A DNA stretch of 64,000 nucleotides from the NCBI GenBank assembly GCA_036365515.1, contig CM070874.1:167957297-168021296 (forward strand). Direction: 5' to 3'. The translations under genes and the position numbers were made by a program. A model generated the notes under the pieces. That model worked only from the letters and a program-made list of their open reading frames with translations, had not been told where the DNA came from and ran no database searches. The first letter of the stretch is position 1, and every line of letters starts with the position of its first letter. This document shows positions 42,943 to 54,859 of this stretch, piece after piece. This stretch comes from Torymus aiolomorphi. Its lineage: Eukaryota; Arthropoda; Insecta; Hymenoptera; Torymidae.

Positions 42943-44565
42943 TTGTACATAGAAGAAAGTTGTAACCAATGTAATACTGTTAAAACTATATTCAATAATT
43001 TAATTTCTTATTCTTTATTTTTTATCATGATTATTAATCCAATAACTATTGTTACATTATTATCTTTAACTTTTAATCCAAATAAAATCGAAATTGACCG
43101 TTCAAAAGTAAACGAAGATGAACGACTTCTACATGATTATATAGAAGATATAATACGACATAGTATTGATAATCCTATTGGAATTCATCAAGAAATACAA
43201 CTACATTTCAACGAGTATGATAGTGATATCTTTGTACAAGCTATTGATGAAAGTGACACATCTCAAGATTATGCTGAGACTCCTGCTTGTTTGCATAGAG
43301 ATGAACCAATAAATTTCGATTACAAGAAACGAGTGGTCACATTTTGGCAGAGTTGAAAAACAAAGCCTTTATCATTAGAAAGCGTAAAAAAAAATTTCAG
43401 AAAAGTGACTTCAATTCAGCAATTGTATCGGCGGAAAGATCAAGAGGAAGCAGGAGGTTATAGACACGAAAAATTCTACCAAGTTTCGAATTATACTTTA
43501 GATAAATTTCAAGAAGCAATTGCCTTTAAAATAGCTGTCCACGATATAGACTTGAAGAAATGGGCTCTACAAAAAAAAAATTGAGTCGAAAATGTCATGG
43601 TTTAAAGCATCTCGTTGGTGGGTACAGCAGTTTAAGAGGGAACACAATATTGTTTCCAGAAAAATAATTAAATTTGTTACTCATTCGTCTGTGGATAACA
43701 TGAAAGATTTACAGCAACAATGCGAGAATTTTAGAAATGATGTTAGTGGATTAATTTCCCAATACGGTGCACAAAATGTTTTTAATTCACATCAAAGTGG
43801 ATTTAATTTCGAGATGCACAGTGGTAGAACACTGTGTTGTGAAGGCGCAAAAAAAGTAGAATATGTTGCTCAATCTCTTTCCTCTATAACACATAGTTAC
43901 ACAATACAACGGACTGTATTAGCGGAAGGAAAGTTACTATCACCTCTATTTATAGTTTTAAAGTAAAAAGGTGGGACATTTGGACCACGAGTTATCGAAA
44001 ATTTATTTGTACCAACAAATCTACGCGTTGAAGCATGAACCTCTGGAAAATTATCGAAAGAATTACTTCTCCCAGTTGTATTATTGGATTCATGGAGCGG
44101 ACAATGTGAAAAAACAGTAAGAGAGTTATACCACCACATGTTAACCTAAAGTTGAAAATAATACCGAAAGGTACAGCAGGCATGATTCAGCTTTTAGATG
44201 GGTACGGTTTCCGTTTCTGGAAGAACTTTGTTAGAAAGTTTTCAGATATAGTAATTTTACTCAACTACAATGTTAATTTTCACGAACGAAATAATATTAT
44301 AAAAATGCAATCTCTAACGTACAATCAGCTTTCTTCGCCAAGATTTCAGGATGTATTTAAATATGGATGGTACAAAAGTGGCTATGCTGTGACTAAACCT
44401 ATAAACTTTAAAAATCCAGTTGAATTTTGTTTTAATACCGAACAGGAACCGATTTGTGACATATGTGGAGAAACAGCAATAATAAGATGTACATGGTGTA
44501 AAAAACAATTATGTTTTAAGCATTTTTTCATAGATTTCCATTATTGTACAAAATACGTACCCTGA
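42943..44565 (+). pseudogene. pogo-like DDE transposase with Cys-rich C-terminus, broken
   Basis: Successive frames (42943-43356, 43357-43584, 43592-43966, 43967-44135, 44152-44565) form one protein. An acidic N-part and a DNA-binding helix region are followed by a CENP-B/Tc5-like domain (WFKASRWWVQQFKREH). The DDE core starts NSHQSGFNFEMHSGRTL, where His replaces the first catalytic Asp, then LLDSWSGQC with the second Asp, then IQLLDGYGFRFWKNFV with the third. The tail has paired Cys (CDICGETAI, CTWCKKQLC, HYC) and probably binds zinc. Stops at 43354-43356, 43582-43584 and 43964-43966, a further stop near 44035 and at least one frameshift near 44140 inactivate it. A second C-terminal fragment of the same family is at 60293-61005. 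Confidence 0.7.
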
Positions 44566-44604
44566 ATTTATTATTCGTGTGAATTACCATATTCTTAATT
44601 TAAT

Positions 44605-44750
44605 TTTTGATACAGTATGCGTAAAATGCGATTTTACGCATTGTTTTTGGTGCGTAAAAAATTTTGCGCACCCGGATATGTAGAACACTATTTAAAATCA
44701 CTTAAAAAATGTATTAAAAATCTCATTTTACGCATACCGTATCAAAAAAT
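44605..44750. repeat. inverted repeat with TGCGTAAAAT motifs
   Basis: Arms TTTTTGATACAGTATGCG and its inverse with one change (CGCATACCGTATCAAAAA) enclose further TGCGTAAAA words. It could form a hairpin, or be a small MITE downstream of the transposase. Confidence 0.65.
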
Positions 44751-44969
44751 AATGTTCGACACTTGTGCGTAAGGATTTCCGACCTCGTGTGATCGCACCA
44801 CACTCGGTGCGTAAAACCCTATTGCTCTAGTAACGGAAAATACTATTACTGCATAGATATAGATAGTTAGTCGTAGTCATAGTAGTAGCGGGGACTGTCA
44901 GCGGCCCCTTTCGGGGACTTGCCTTCATAGCACTCAGGCCGGGGCCCATTCTGCTATACCCCTGGTTAA

Positions 44970-47900
44970 TCACCCACTACTCACCTTTGCTTTGATCAGT
45001 ACGATTGCTTTGCATATCGATGCTAGATCAAGTTCCCTAAGATCGTGTGGTTCCAGGAAAAAGAGTCCCCAAACCCTCCTTCTGATTGCTTCCATCACTG
45101 GACAGCGACACAGAAGGTGAGCTGAGGTCTCCTCTTCCCCACATCTTCTGCACCGATCCGTATTCACGAGACCTAACCTGTATAAGTGGTGTCCGACCAC
45201 ACAGTGGTCTGATAACCATTCTACCGCTGCTTTGATGCTCCTCCTGGTGAGACTGTCTGCAACTCTTCAAGCGCTGCCATTCCTCTGCCGCCTTCGCCGT
45301 TGTCCAACTGGCAAGCGCCCCTTTCAACACACTCTCTGCCATTGTTACCCTGCAGTACAGCGCCCGGCATCGAGCCGCGCCTCTTTTTGCCAATCGATCC
45401 GCCTTTCCGTTACCGATTACTCCCGCGTGCCCTGGTACCCAATACAGAGTGACACTGTTCAAGGAAGATAGCCTATCTAATGCTACCCTGCAGCCCCACG
45501 CCTTTTCCGAGTGAAACTGCGCAGCTCTCACCGCCGAAGTGCCGCTTGGCTATCTGAGCAGATGGTGATCCGCTTCCCCTCTAACCCGTTCGAGGTCATG
45601 GTTTCTGCACATTCCTTTATTACTCTTACCTCCGCTTGAAAAACGGTGGCATGCGAGTCTAGCCAAAGAACAAGCTCAGTCATGCTTCGCTTTAGCCATG
45701 CCTCCACCCCTGTACCTACCTCACTCTTAGAGCCATCCTTGTACCAGACCAGGTCCTCCTGGTTGCGGGCATCCTCTAAGCAATCTGTTCTTGCAGGAAT
45801 GGTCACCTCAAAGTTCCTGCCAAAGGCAAACTTGTTAGTTGTCCTATCCCTACCAACCGTTATCAGATCCTTTCTCACGACATCCACCAGCTCTCCGTCC
45901 CAATGTTGCCATCTTCTCAGGTCACTTAGGACTCGTGTTTCTGCTCTGCAGGCCTCCGCCTTGACCACGAGTCTCAAAGGTGGAATGCCAAGTAACCTCT
46001 CCTTGGCTCTCAGGGGTACTGAAGCACGCGTTCCGGTGATGTCCCTGAGCATCATATTCTGGATCGAGTCCAGTACCCTAGTTCCTCCCTTTCGCTCACA
46101 CCTAGCCGCCCAGGCTATAGTCCCATGAAGTAACCTGGGACACAGCACAGCGGTAAAGAGCCACAGGATCATGTGCGGCCTGAGGTCCCACGTGAAGGCA
46201 AAGACCTTCCTACACGCCCAGTAGGAGGCTATGAACCTCCTTTTAACCACTCCCAGGTGCTCCGCCCAATTTAGTTTCGAGTCAAAAATGACTCCTAAAT
46301 ACTTCGCCTGTTTTGAGATCGACAAACTCTCCCCAAACAACCGAATTTCCCCTAGCGGCTTTACTTTATACCTACTCGTGAAGTTGACTAGCACCGTTTT
46401 TGCAGGGTTAACAGTGAGTCCCACCTCCCGGCACCAATCCTCCACTATTGAGAGAGCTTGCGGCATAAGCTCCACCAATACCGTTGCGTCATCTGCCTTG
46501 ACCAACAATAGCAGATCATCCGCATAGGCTTGAGTATAAAAACTCGCCTCATTTAACCTTCGTAGGAGTTCGTCCAGGGCCAGAGCCTAGAAGGTCAGTG
46601 AAAGGACCCCCACTTGCGGACATCCCTTACTCATGTATCCTTCCGCCTCTTTGGTCTCCCACCCTGCAATGACTCTTCGCCATCGCAACAGTGCTCATAT
46701 CCATCTCTCAATGCCACTGGATACACCATGCACCCTTGCACCCTTGGAAATGCATTCTGCGGTTGTGAAGTTAAAAGCTCCCTCCACGTCCAAGAAAGCT
46801 GCCAGGACCATTCCCCTATTCCTAATTCCTCTGCTTATGCGCTCCGTTGCTCCGCGCAGAGCTGAGTCCACTGACTTACCGACCTGATACGCGTGCTGCG
46901 TGGTGTGTAGCGGCCTTTCCACCAGTGGTCCATCTCTGATGAAACGGTCAACCAGTCTCTCCAGTGTTTTCAAGACAAAGGACGTAAGACTGATAGGTCG
47001 ATAGTCCTTTGCCACCTCGTGTGTATGCCTTTCCGGTTTAGGTAGGAACACCATGCGTGCCACCCTCCACGAAGCGGGAGTGTGGCTCCACTTAATACTC
47101 GCCTTGAAGATGACGGTGAGAGGTTCCAGAAGCTCATCCAAACGGCACTGAATAAGGGCCGGGAAAATCCCGTCCTCCCCAGGCGTCTTGAATGGTTCGA
47201 ACGTGTTCACCGCCCACCTGATCCTGTCCGCCTAGACTACCTGCTTCGCATCCGCCTCAAATTTTGCACTCCCCACCTCGCTGATCCCATTCTCCGGTAG
47301 CTCTAGGGCCATACCCGGAAAATGGGTGGTCAGCACCTGGTCCAGTGCCTCTCCGCTGCTTCCAGCCCATTGTCCCGATGAGAGCTTAATCAGCCCCGTC
47401 CTGTTCGCCGTTCTGGCTACAAGTCTTCCGAACCTCGCAGTATCCTGCTCATCTCCTCACAGTACTTCCTTATACTGCTCATCTCCTCATAGTACTTCCT
47501 CTATCCTCCCTTTTTGCCTGTTCAATGGCTTTCTTGTACTACCTCTGAGCCGACCTAAAGGTCCGGAGACTCCTCATTTCTGGTTCTCCTCGATCTGTTG
47601 AAGAGACTCCTAAGCTTCTTCCGATACTTACTGAGCTAGTCTTTCAACCAGGGTGCCCCTCCGGTCAATTTCCTTGCCTTCAGGTCGTAGCTGCTCTCGA
47701 AAGCTTGAGTTACCTTTTCCTTCAAGAGCATCGCCGCCCTGTCAATATCCTCAACTGTGTTGAGCTCTTTCGAAAAACTCTCTAGCCCGACCGCCAATTT
47801 CACTTTGTACTCCGCCCAGTGGGTTCTCCTCGGATTTCTCCATTGTGTCACCAGCCGTACCATTCCATCAACTTCGAAGCAAATGAGGCTGTGGTCCAAC

Positions 47901-48530
47901 ATGGATACCTGAGCTGAGACTCTCCAATCGTTGATCCACGCCCACACACCTCTACAGGCGATTGTTATGTCAATCACTTCCTCTCGGATCCTATTCCTGA
48001 ATGTGGGTTCCCGCCCCCTATTCAGTATGCCCAGATTTGTTCCTGAGATGAAATCTAGAAGAGTTTCCCCTCTACCATTGCAGTCCGAGCTACCCCACAC
48101 CGTTTGTTGCGAATTAGCATCGCATCCCAAAGTGAGATGTTTGCCTTGCCTCTCGCAGTCCCCTATTAACTCCCTCACCCGTGCCGGAGGTGGCTGTTTC
48201 CTAGCATCATAGGGGAAATACGCCGACTCCACGACCAGCTCCACCGTTTCCACGGTACTTCTCCTAATCCAGACTACTGCCTTCGCAAGATCTTTATCGC
48301 AGTACCTGGACCAGACCTCACCGGTCACGCCTTAGAGAATCTCACAGGCTCTAGGTGGGTCTTCGGCTCCAAGAATAAGTGTTTACCACAACTTCCACAA
48401 CCGTTACCCTCCCCTTACTGATTCAGAGTTCCTGGATCAGTGCTATACCCGTGTGCACTTCCGCCAACCGCTTGGCCAATACCGCAGTAGCGCTTCTTCA
48501 GTGTTGCAAGTTAATCTGGGTGAAGGGGAT
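44970..48530 (-). pseudogene. LOA/R1-like LINE ORF2: endonuclease, RT, RNase H, Cys-rich tail
   Basis: It begins near 48530 with QINLQH and SATAVLAKRLAEVHTGIALI, interrupted by stops. The endonuclease continues (48328-47636) with ESAYFPYD, LGCDANSQQTVWGSSD, EPTFRN and a DHSLI motif. Reverse transcriptase follows from about 47200: FKTPGEDGIFPALIQ, YRPISLTSFVLKTLERLVD, FLDVEGAF, then after a frame change AYADDLLLLVKAD at about 46535-46500. RNase H shows WYKDGSKSE, ICSDSQAALR and VPGHAGVIGNGKAD, split by a frameshift near 45530. The tail (45200-44970) has CRRCGEEETSAHLLCRCP. ORF2 nicks DNA and copies the RNA into it. All catalytic motifs are visible but at least four lesions separate them. Confidence 0.85.
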
Positions 48531-48599
48531 AGTGGAGTTAGCGACATTTGCTGCACCCGAGACCCCCCCCCCCTACCCCGCGCGCCCCTCTTGCCCCCT

Positions 48600-49825
48600 T
48601 AAACATCAGGAACCGAGGTTACCACTCCTTCCCCTGTGGAGGAGGCGTCCACTTGCATGGGCGCCTCCGCCCAGTCCTCTGCCTGCACCACCACTTCCTT
48701 AGCGGTCCTGATGGTGCAGTGCTCCCGTGCCGACCTGCAGAAGGGCCTGAAGTCGATTTTCCTAAGAGAATCAATACCAGACCCCTCCAGCAGGACGTAC
48801 ATCGCCGTTTCAATCCTCTTTTTCATTTTATCCTCGACCTCTCTGAAGCCGAGGACCTTCCCTTTCCCAGCTTCCAGTGTTGGATTCTGCTTTCTAGGCG
48901 CCTCATCACGACCGCAGGGGTGTGTTTTCCCGGTACGTAAATCACCGCCCTAGCCAGCTTCTGGAGCTTGCCAGAATCCACCACTGTCAGCTGGGCTCCT
49001 TCGCAAGGTTTCAGTTTGCTGACGACTTCCGTCAGCGACGCCTTGTCCTCCTGGTTGTTGCAGTGGAAGACTTGCGCCCCCCTCTGCCACCAATTTTCCA
49101 GGAACCGTGATATATGGTCCTCCTCGTACTCATCAATAGCCGAGTCCACCGCTGTCACCACGCCCCCCCCCCCTGTTCCTCGCTAAGGCGCCCCTCCGGA
49201 TAATCCGCAGGGATAACAGCCAGCTTAAGATCACTGACCATCGCCCTACTAAAATCGTGGCCCCTTCGCGGGCCTGTCTCTTAACCTCCCTTGGGGTGGA
49301 GCTATCCGAATGATACCTCTTTCCCGGTGTCATCGGCGCCCCGTCATCTGAGCGGCCCTCTCCGGAGGCCCTCCTATGACGGCGCCATACCGCCCCCGAG
49401 GCATTCTTTTTATGCTTCTTGCCTGTTTTACCCCTTTGCGATGGGGAACAGACCCCGGATTTGGCGATGGCGGTATTTGTGCCCAAAAGTGCACTCGCCC
49501 GTCCATCGTCTCCTACCGGAGTCATCCCCCCGGACGAAGTAACCGTGTGAGCAATGCCGGTATTGTCGACGGCCAGCAGCTGCTGCCCGGACGCCCTGAC
49601 GTCTCCACTACCTGTCACCCCCTCGGTATTGTCAGCCGATTGGCCAGGCGCCCGAGTTGTGGATGTTTTTTCCGATGCCTCGTACCTTTGTTGAGCGCTA
49701 GGGCGCCCAATCTTACAGGTTGACACATTTGTACTTTTTTCTTCTTTTTCTTTTTTCATTTTGGGTATATGGGTGGGCGGAGTTGGATCTGTATGTGTAG
49801 GTGGTCGGCTTAGCTCCCCATCCAC
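48600..49825 (-). pseudogene. LOA/R1-like LINE ORF1 with DUF4780-like domain
   Basis: The N-terminal frame (49825-49133) starts MDGELSRPPTHTDPTPP, is low complexity and basic (KTGKKHKKN), and ends near a C-rich run at 49165-49176, where the frame shifts. The second frame (49161-48823) reads EEDHISRFLENWW, then VVDSGKLQKLARAVIYVPG, the signature of the domain found in ORF1 of LOA-type LINEs. A short third frame continues to about 48600 (the FRPFCRSAREHCTIRTAKEVV block), followed by the start of ORF2. It is the RNA-binding partner of ORF2. Confidence 0.75.
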
Positions 49826-50539
49826 GGCCGAGCATAAGGGGAACGAGAATGCGCCCTACGGACGTCACCCAGGCCGAGAGCGTGGGCTCAGACAAAGCAC
49901 CCCCCCTCATGCAGCATGGCCCTATCTGGACGCCATCCAGCACTACACAAGGGGAGATTTTACACCGGCTGATAGGGCAGCCAGAGCAGATTGGCTAGAT
50001 CGCTCCGGGCCCCTGTACTATCCGGCGGCCTGGGAGTGTCATCCCCAGTTTTATGCTGTACCCTCGCCCTCACCCCGAAAATAACGCCCTTCAGTGCCCT
50101 CGCCACCCGCCCGGTCGCAGCGGTAGGTAACCCGCAGTGTGTGTGTGTGTGTGTGTATGGTGTCTGTGGACAGTGTACATTCGTGTGAAGCGGGATTGCC
50201 GCCCCGATGGCCGTTGGTGATTTGATGCACCCAGCCAGACTGAACCACCACAGCCACGAATGGAGGGCTGCTTCTTGGTCGATTGAGAGGGCTGCTGTCC
50301 TCCCTCGGATTCGGCCGAGGTAGTCTTGTCCCGGAGGGCTGCCCCTACATCCGCTTGGACTGGTATCCCGCGATACCGCCTCTCAATCACCTGGACTGAC
50401 CCCTACCGGGGTCGCCTCATTCATACAGGACAAGACCTTTCAGAACCCGAGCTCTACACAGTCTAAGCCTCCCCACCAGGTCACGTACCTAAATCCAGCT
50501 ACGCGACACTCGTCAAGATCCTGCAGCCCCTACGGGAGG
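49826..50539 (-). other. 5' UTR of the LOA/R1-like LINE
   Basis: GC-rich, with a (GT)n stretch at about 50135-50156. No supported coding. The 5' end abuts the 12-bp duplication. Confidence 0.55.
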
Positions 50540-50551
50540 TATAGATAGTTA

Positions 50552-51119
50552 TGTAAACATGGTATATTTTTCTTGTATAACGAATTTATTTATAAATATA
50601 GTAAAGTATGGATAAAATTTTGAACTGCCATATCTTTGATTTTTGATAATTTTAGGATTTAGTTTATAACTACTTATAATCTTGTTACGAAACCTACAGG
50701 ATAAAGCATATTATTTTAACTGCGTAGGATCAATAATTATTCATATCATACAAGTCGTAAAAAATTACAATTTACGAAAAAAAAATTGCTGAATCTATAC
50801 TTCATATCTGATTTAAAATTACTTATCAACACAAATAATTTTCTAGATTTCATTTATGAAAAAAACTATTGGTACTAATTGGTGGATGTATGAAATGGTA
50901 ATATTGTAGTCAAGCTCCTCTATCATTATGATGAAGGTTAAATCTCCGCATGATTCAAAATCGATGGCGTGGACGTAGCGAACTTCAGATGACCTTGAGA
51001 TGTTAGGTAAAATGAGGCCCCTTGCTACGATTTTTAACTCCTGCAATCTCCGCTCACGTAAATTTTTCTTAAACACCATATTGTCACAATTGAGTGTTGA
51101 AAACTATCAATGACTTCGA
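50552..51119. other. pogo-like element interior, non-coding
   Basis: AT-rich sequence between the LINE and the right inverted arm. No gene supported. Confidence 0.4.
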
Positions 51120-51668
51120 AATGACCCTGGGATCCGCTTGATAAGAACATAGAACATTCAAGTCTCCAGTTCCGCTAAAAAATAAGTTTTTATTAAAAAA
51201 ATCGAAGTTGACCTTGAAATGACCTTCAAATTTGACCCCAAGGTTAAAGCGGGAAACACCACTTGATGACCCTGTCTAATTATTAAAATTATATTTTTTA
51301 ATGTGATTCTAACGAGAGAATAGCGTATAATAAATTAAAATTGGGCACTGAATATTTGTATTTGTAAGGGCGGTTTTTACTCGCTGTATAAACTCGAAGG
51401 AAAAAAAATCAGAAACACGTGTCGAATATCTTTTGTTTCTCTTTCGAGTCATATAATCATAATAATTATTTATTACTATTTTCTACCTGAAACTGATGCG
51501 TTTTTAATGCCGAAAATACTTATTTTTATCAATTCGGAGGTGGTTTTAACCCCATAAACCAGCAAGTTGGCAAAAATAAAAAAACACGTGTCGAGTATTT
51601 TTTGATGCTCTATTCACCTGCAAAGTTTCATTGTAATCGGTGATTCACACCAACCTGCCTCCCCTTGT
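51120..51668 (-). repeat. right inverted arm of the pogo-like element
   Basis: Inverted match to 41862-42310 and 40319-40388. It includes TGACCTTGAAATGACCTTCA, the AAGGTCA-type motif also dense in the mariner-like ends. Confidence 0.75.
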
Positions 51669-52238
51669 GAGTAAAATTGGTCTACGGATTACATCTTGAC
51701 TATTTTATCAGAAATTGTTACTACTTATAATATACTATTAATATATGTAAATAATTATATTTTATTTTATTTTTTCAAGTGGTTTTGGCCTCAAAGGCCT
51801 ATAGGTCTATAACTCCCTTAAGTATATATGACACGTAGTCATATTATCACAGACGAGATTGATATTAAAAGTATAATTTTCTAATTGAGGACCCCAAGCC
51901 ACAATATATCCCACTATAATAATAAAATATCAGATAATAACGCTTCCGAAAATCAGAATTCGATGCCTATTAGCTGAGTCCGATTAGATTAGGTTACTTG
52001 TGATCCTCGTATGAAGAGTTAAAAATTCTGACCAGATAGTTACCAATGACAGGGAGAGCTTTCACTATTATCTCTCGAGGTACTCCCCGTTGCCTGCGAG
52101 AAGAAGTGAGAAATTGTAAGAACTACATCACTCAGCATAACTGGTTTGAAAGAAAAACCCTCCTTGCAGGTAAAATAGTGTCCATTGCTTCATTGATGTT
52201 TTCAAGGGGGGACACAGAGATCCCAGCAAAGTGAGCGT
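51669..52238. other. unassigned non-coding stretch
   Basis: AT-rich. Contains GGCCTCAAAGGCCTATAGG near 51788. No feature I can support. Confidence 0.4.
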
Positions 52239-52660
52239 TTAAGGGAGTTAGTGCGATTTAGGGTTTTCTTCAGAATTTCTTGAAACTTGCAGGGTAGACT
52301 CTTATTGCTATTATCCACAACATCTGCAAATTTCAGAAAGCCTAGCTTTACCGTTTGTTAGATATAAGCTCCGCAAGTTACGAAATTCAACACGGTGTCT
52401 TATGTTGTTTAAAGTACGTAGCCTCGGTTTAGACTACGCCGCGCGTGCCCTTGTGTGCGTGTAAACAAACGAAGGCGTTCTGCGTGTGTGTCTACACAGA
52501 TGGAGCGCTTCTACGTGTATGTATAGATGAAGTGGCGCTATGTGTGCGTGAACAGTCTCGCGTAAAATTTTGAGAGTGGGGTACTCGAGAGAGTGCTAGT
52601 CGTACGACATTCGACGCGCTATACTTTTGGCTCGTAGTCTATCGCACTAACCCCCTTCAC
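52239..52660. mobile_element. MITE with AAGGG ends (TTAA-type)
   Basis: The left end reads TTAAGGGAGTTAGTGCGAT and the right end ATCGCACTAACCCCCTTCA, an inverted pair with one mismatch within the repeat. TTAA is present on the left and TTCA on the right, so a decayed TTAA duplication is likely. The 420-bp interior is non-coding and carries GTGTGCGTG-like words. The ends resemble those of the TTAA-site element at 16255. Confidence 0.6.
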
Positions 52661-52689
52661 TCGCCCGGCGTGAAGCCATAAAGGTTCTC

Positions 52690-53360
52690 CTAAAGTCAAT
52701 TCATGTGTGAGATGCCGGCGTGTGATGATGTGTTGGGCCATGCAGCATAATTTGTAATTTTAACTCTTTGGTTAGCTTTCTGATAGTATATGCATCAGCA
52801 TCGGAACCCAATGACAAATGAGCATTCAGATCCTCCATGATGAACTTGTAACTATACTCGCCACTTAGGTCGCGCTTAACATCCAAAAGGTCGGTGACCT
52901 TTTGCATGGTGATGTGTAGGGGTCTATAAATAACACCGACTAAAATGGAAGGAGAGGAGGCCTGCTGCACACGACAAAATAAGTACTTGGGGACGGAAGG
53001 TCTTCCCAATCCCTGAGTCATGGATGACCCCAGTTTCATAATTGTGAATCGTTTCGTATTGTACAGTCCGCCCCCATTTATATTGCGAACTTGCCTAAAT
53101 ACCGAATAGCGTTCAATCCGAATGAGATTGTCATCAACGTCAGGGCCCAGCTAAGATTAAATGATTTGTAGGTTGGAAACTGTGGCAAAGACATGCGCAC
53201 GCTTGCCTCCCTTACGTCTACCCAGGAACCTGCCACCCGAGTACCACACATATTTAAAGCCCATCCCCCGGGTGATGGACCTTAGTCTCCTCAACGCCTG
53301 GAACTTGTCGTGGCGAAACATCTCATTTATGAATATTTTATGTTTCACCTCGAGGCACCA
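52690..53360 (-). pseudogene. LINE fragment: ORF1 C-terminal FP-like domain and endonuclease start
   Basis: The minus strand (53348-53157) reads KIFINEMFRHDKFQALRRLR and then GMGFKYVWYSGGRFLGRRKG, like the C-terminal domain of LINE ORF1 proteins related to baculovirus FP protein. About 60 bases later the endonuclease begins with a frame change, and 53039-52701 reads LVGVIYRPLHI, FIMEDLNAHLSLGSDAD and HHHTPASHT, the middle of a Jockey/CR1-type endonuclease. It stops at 52701. The rest of ORF2 is absent. Confidence 0.65.
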
Positions 53361-53829
53361 TACTACATCTTTTCATATGGTGTCTTCTCACACGGCGTCT
53401 CCTTACCTGCTTCGGATCACATCTGCCCTCTCACCAAGGCAATCATCCCCGGTAGCAAACTCAAGATCACCGACATCAATAACATCATCGGGATTAGGGC
53501 AAGTATTCTCATCGATAATCATCAAGTGCAGTTTGTACGGCTCTCTGCATCTAGCACGCCAGGACAACACCTCAACGCAACAGCTACTGCAACTCCCGGC
53601 TTTCTCACGCTTTATCGCTGGCTCAGCTCATTTCATCTCATCTTCTTTGGCTCTTCTCATCTGGCTTTCTCACCGTTCCATGCGCATCAACATCGGTTTG
53701 CACCAGTAGCATCCACAATTAATATAATCACTGCGACAGCTAAGGTAATCACTCACGCAAGCGTGGCCATATGACTCAACCATGTTGGAGCACCGGAAAT
53801 ACTCATGACACTCCTACAGCTCGGCAACT
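53361..53829. other. possible ORF1 upstream part of the LINE fragment
   Basis: Degraded sequence upstream of the FP-like domain; probably the N-terminal part of the same ORF1 on the minus strand, but no domain can be assigned. Open frames on the plus strand look like shadows. Confidence 0.3.
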
Positions 53830-54790
53830 CTTAAGCCGCAGTAAATAAATATTATTTAACTATGCGACTTTATTTTAAGCAGTGTCGTCACAAGTGAGCC
53901 GAGGAGATATACAAGGAGAAACTCTCTGTTTTCTCATCACCTAAACCGCAGAACTCAAACTGAAAACTCACTCCCCACATAATAGGTTAGTTTCCTCACG
54001 AAGTGGACATCACACCATCCTACAACCAAATTTGTTGTAAAATAACTATAGATTGAAGACAACAAGAATGTAAATTATTTCAATACATTATAAATTGAAC
54101 TGTTAATTTGTGTGAGTCAATTTATTTCAAACACCCACAGCATGTTCTCATTAATTATTGCATTCTCAAACATTTTGGTCCTTCGAGCCGGATAAACATG
54201 TTGCGGTGTGTAGTAGAGCCAGTGAAAGATGCTTATTTGATGAAATCTCAACAGTATTTCTCATGATGGCAGACAAACTCAAGGACTAGGACAATCCTAA
54301 GGACTCGGATGCAGTCTCCAAGTCCAGCAGTGAGGATGGAAATCTCAAGGTGGCTGCTGACCACATCGAGTCTGAAACACTATCTGGAAGGACAGGTCCA
54401 CCTGGAACGTCAACCAGCAGTCAACACAGCAAATTACCTGAAATAGGCCTCAACATGAACGTGACTAACAGCATGTGAAGATGACAGAATCTAAATCTTC
54501 AACTACTGTCCCGACTTCATACATCTGTAAGGTCAACCCTCAATACGTGTGCCCCAATAGTCTGGAACGGATTGCAAAATTCATAGAAAAAAGGAAGGAA
54601 CATGCTTAACTGATGATATTGCTGACGTAGAGGCAGGATTCTGATAAAATCTACACCACATACCAGAAGGTGCATGCCATCATAGAAGCTGGTTTCCCAG
54701 CTTCATTTATCAGTAACGACTACTTCAAGTCCGACTTCCACGACTCATTTCATGAGCGGTATCATTCACAAGAAAACTACCCGAGGTGTC
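53830..54790 (+). pseudogene. 5' fragment of a BEL-like LTR element (leader and gag start), decayed
   Basis: TTTGGTCCTTCGAGCCGGAT at about 54174-54193 resembles the primer-binding and leader sequence of insect BEL/Pao elements. It is followed at about 54265 by a broken gag-like frame starting MADKLKD with stops within the first ten codons and a Ser-rich continuation. The stretch 53830-54165 may be the remaining LTR. Identification rests on the leader motif and is tentative. Confidence 0.35.
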
Positions 54791-54859
54791 CGCCTCCGAT
54801 TTTCCTGAATTTTTAATATGTTGTAGAGGATCGAGAAGTAAGAGACACGTAGATTTTTA

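Larger units (their letters stand above)
44870..50539 (-). mobile_element. full-length LOA/R1-like LINE inserted in the pogo-like element
   Basis: A perfect 12-bp duplication TATAGATAGTTA flanks it (44858-44869 and 50540-50551). Minus strand order: 5' UTR, ORF1 with a DUF4780-like part, ORF2 with endonuclease, reverse transcriptase, RNase H and a Cys-rich tail, then a short 3' UTR ending in TA-rich triplets (CTACTACTATGACTACGAC). Having both an ORF2 RNase H and a DUF4780-like ORF1 points to the LOA/R1 group. The length (5.67 kb) is that of a complete element, but stops and frameshifts in both ORFs make it inactive. Confidence 0.9.

Noticed and set aside
46231..48953. Plus-strand frames opposite the LOA/R1-like LINE
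   Set aside because: The minus strand carries the endonuclease, RT and RNase H motifs; the plus frames are shadows.
49761..50084. Plus-strand 107-residue frame
   Set aside because: Lies opposite the LINE 5' region in GC-rich sequence, with no domain.
53161..53774. Two plus-strand frames of 150-180 residues
   Set aside because: They lie opposite the FP-like ORF1 domain on the minus strand and show no recognisable motif.
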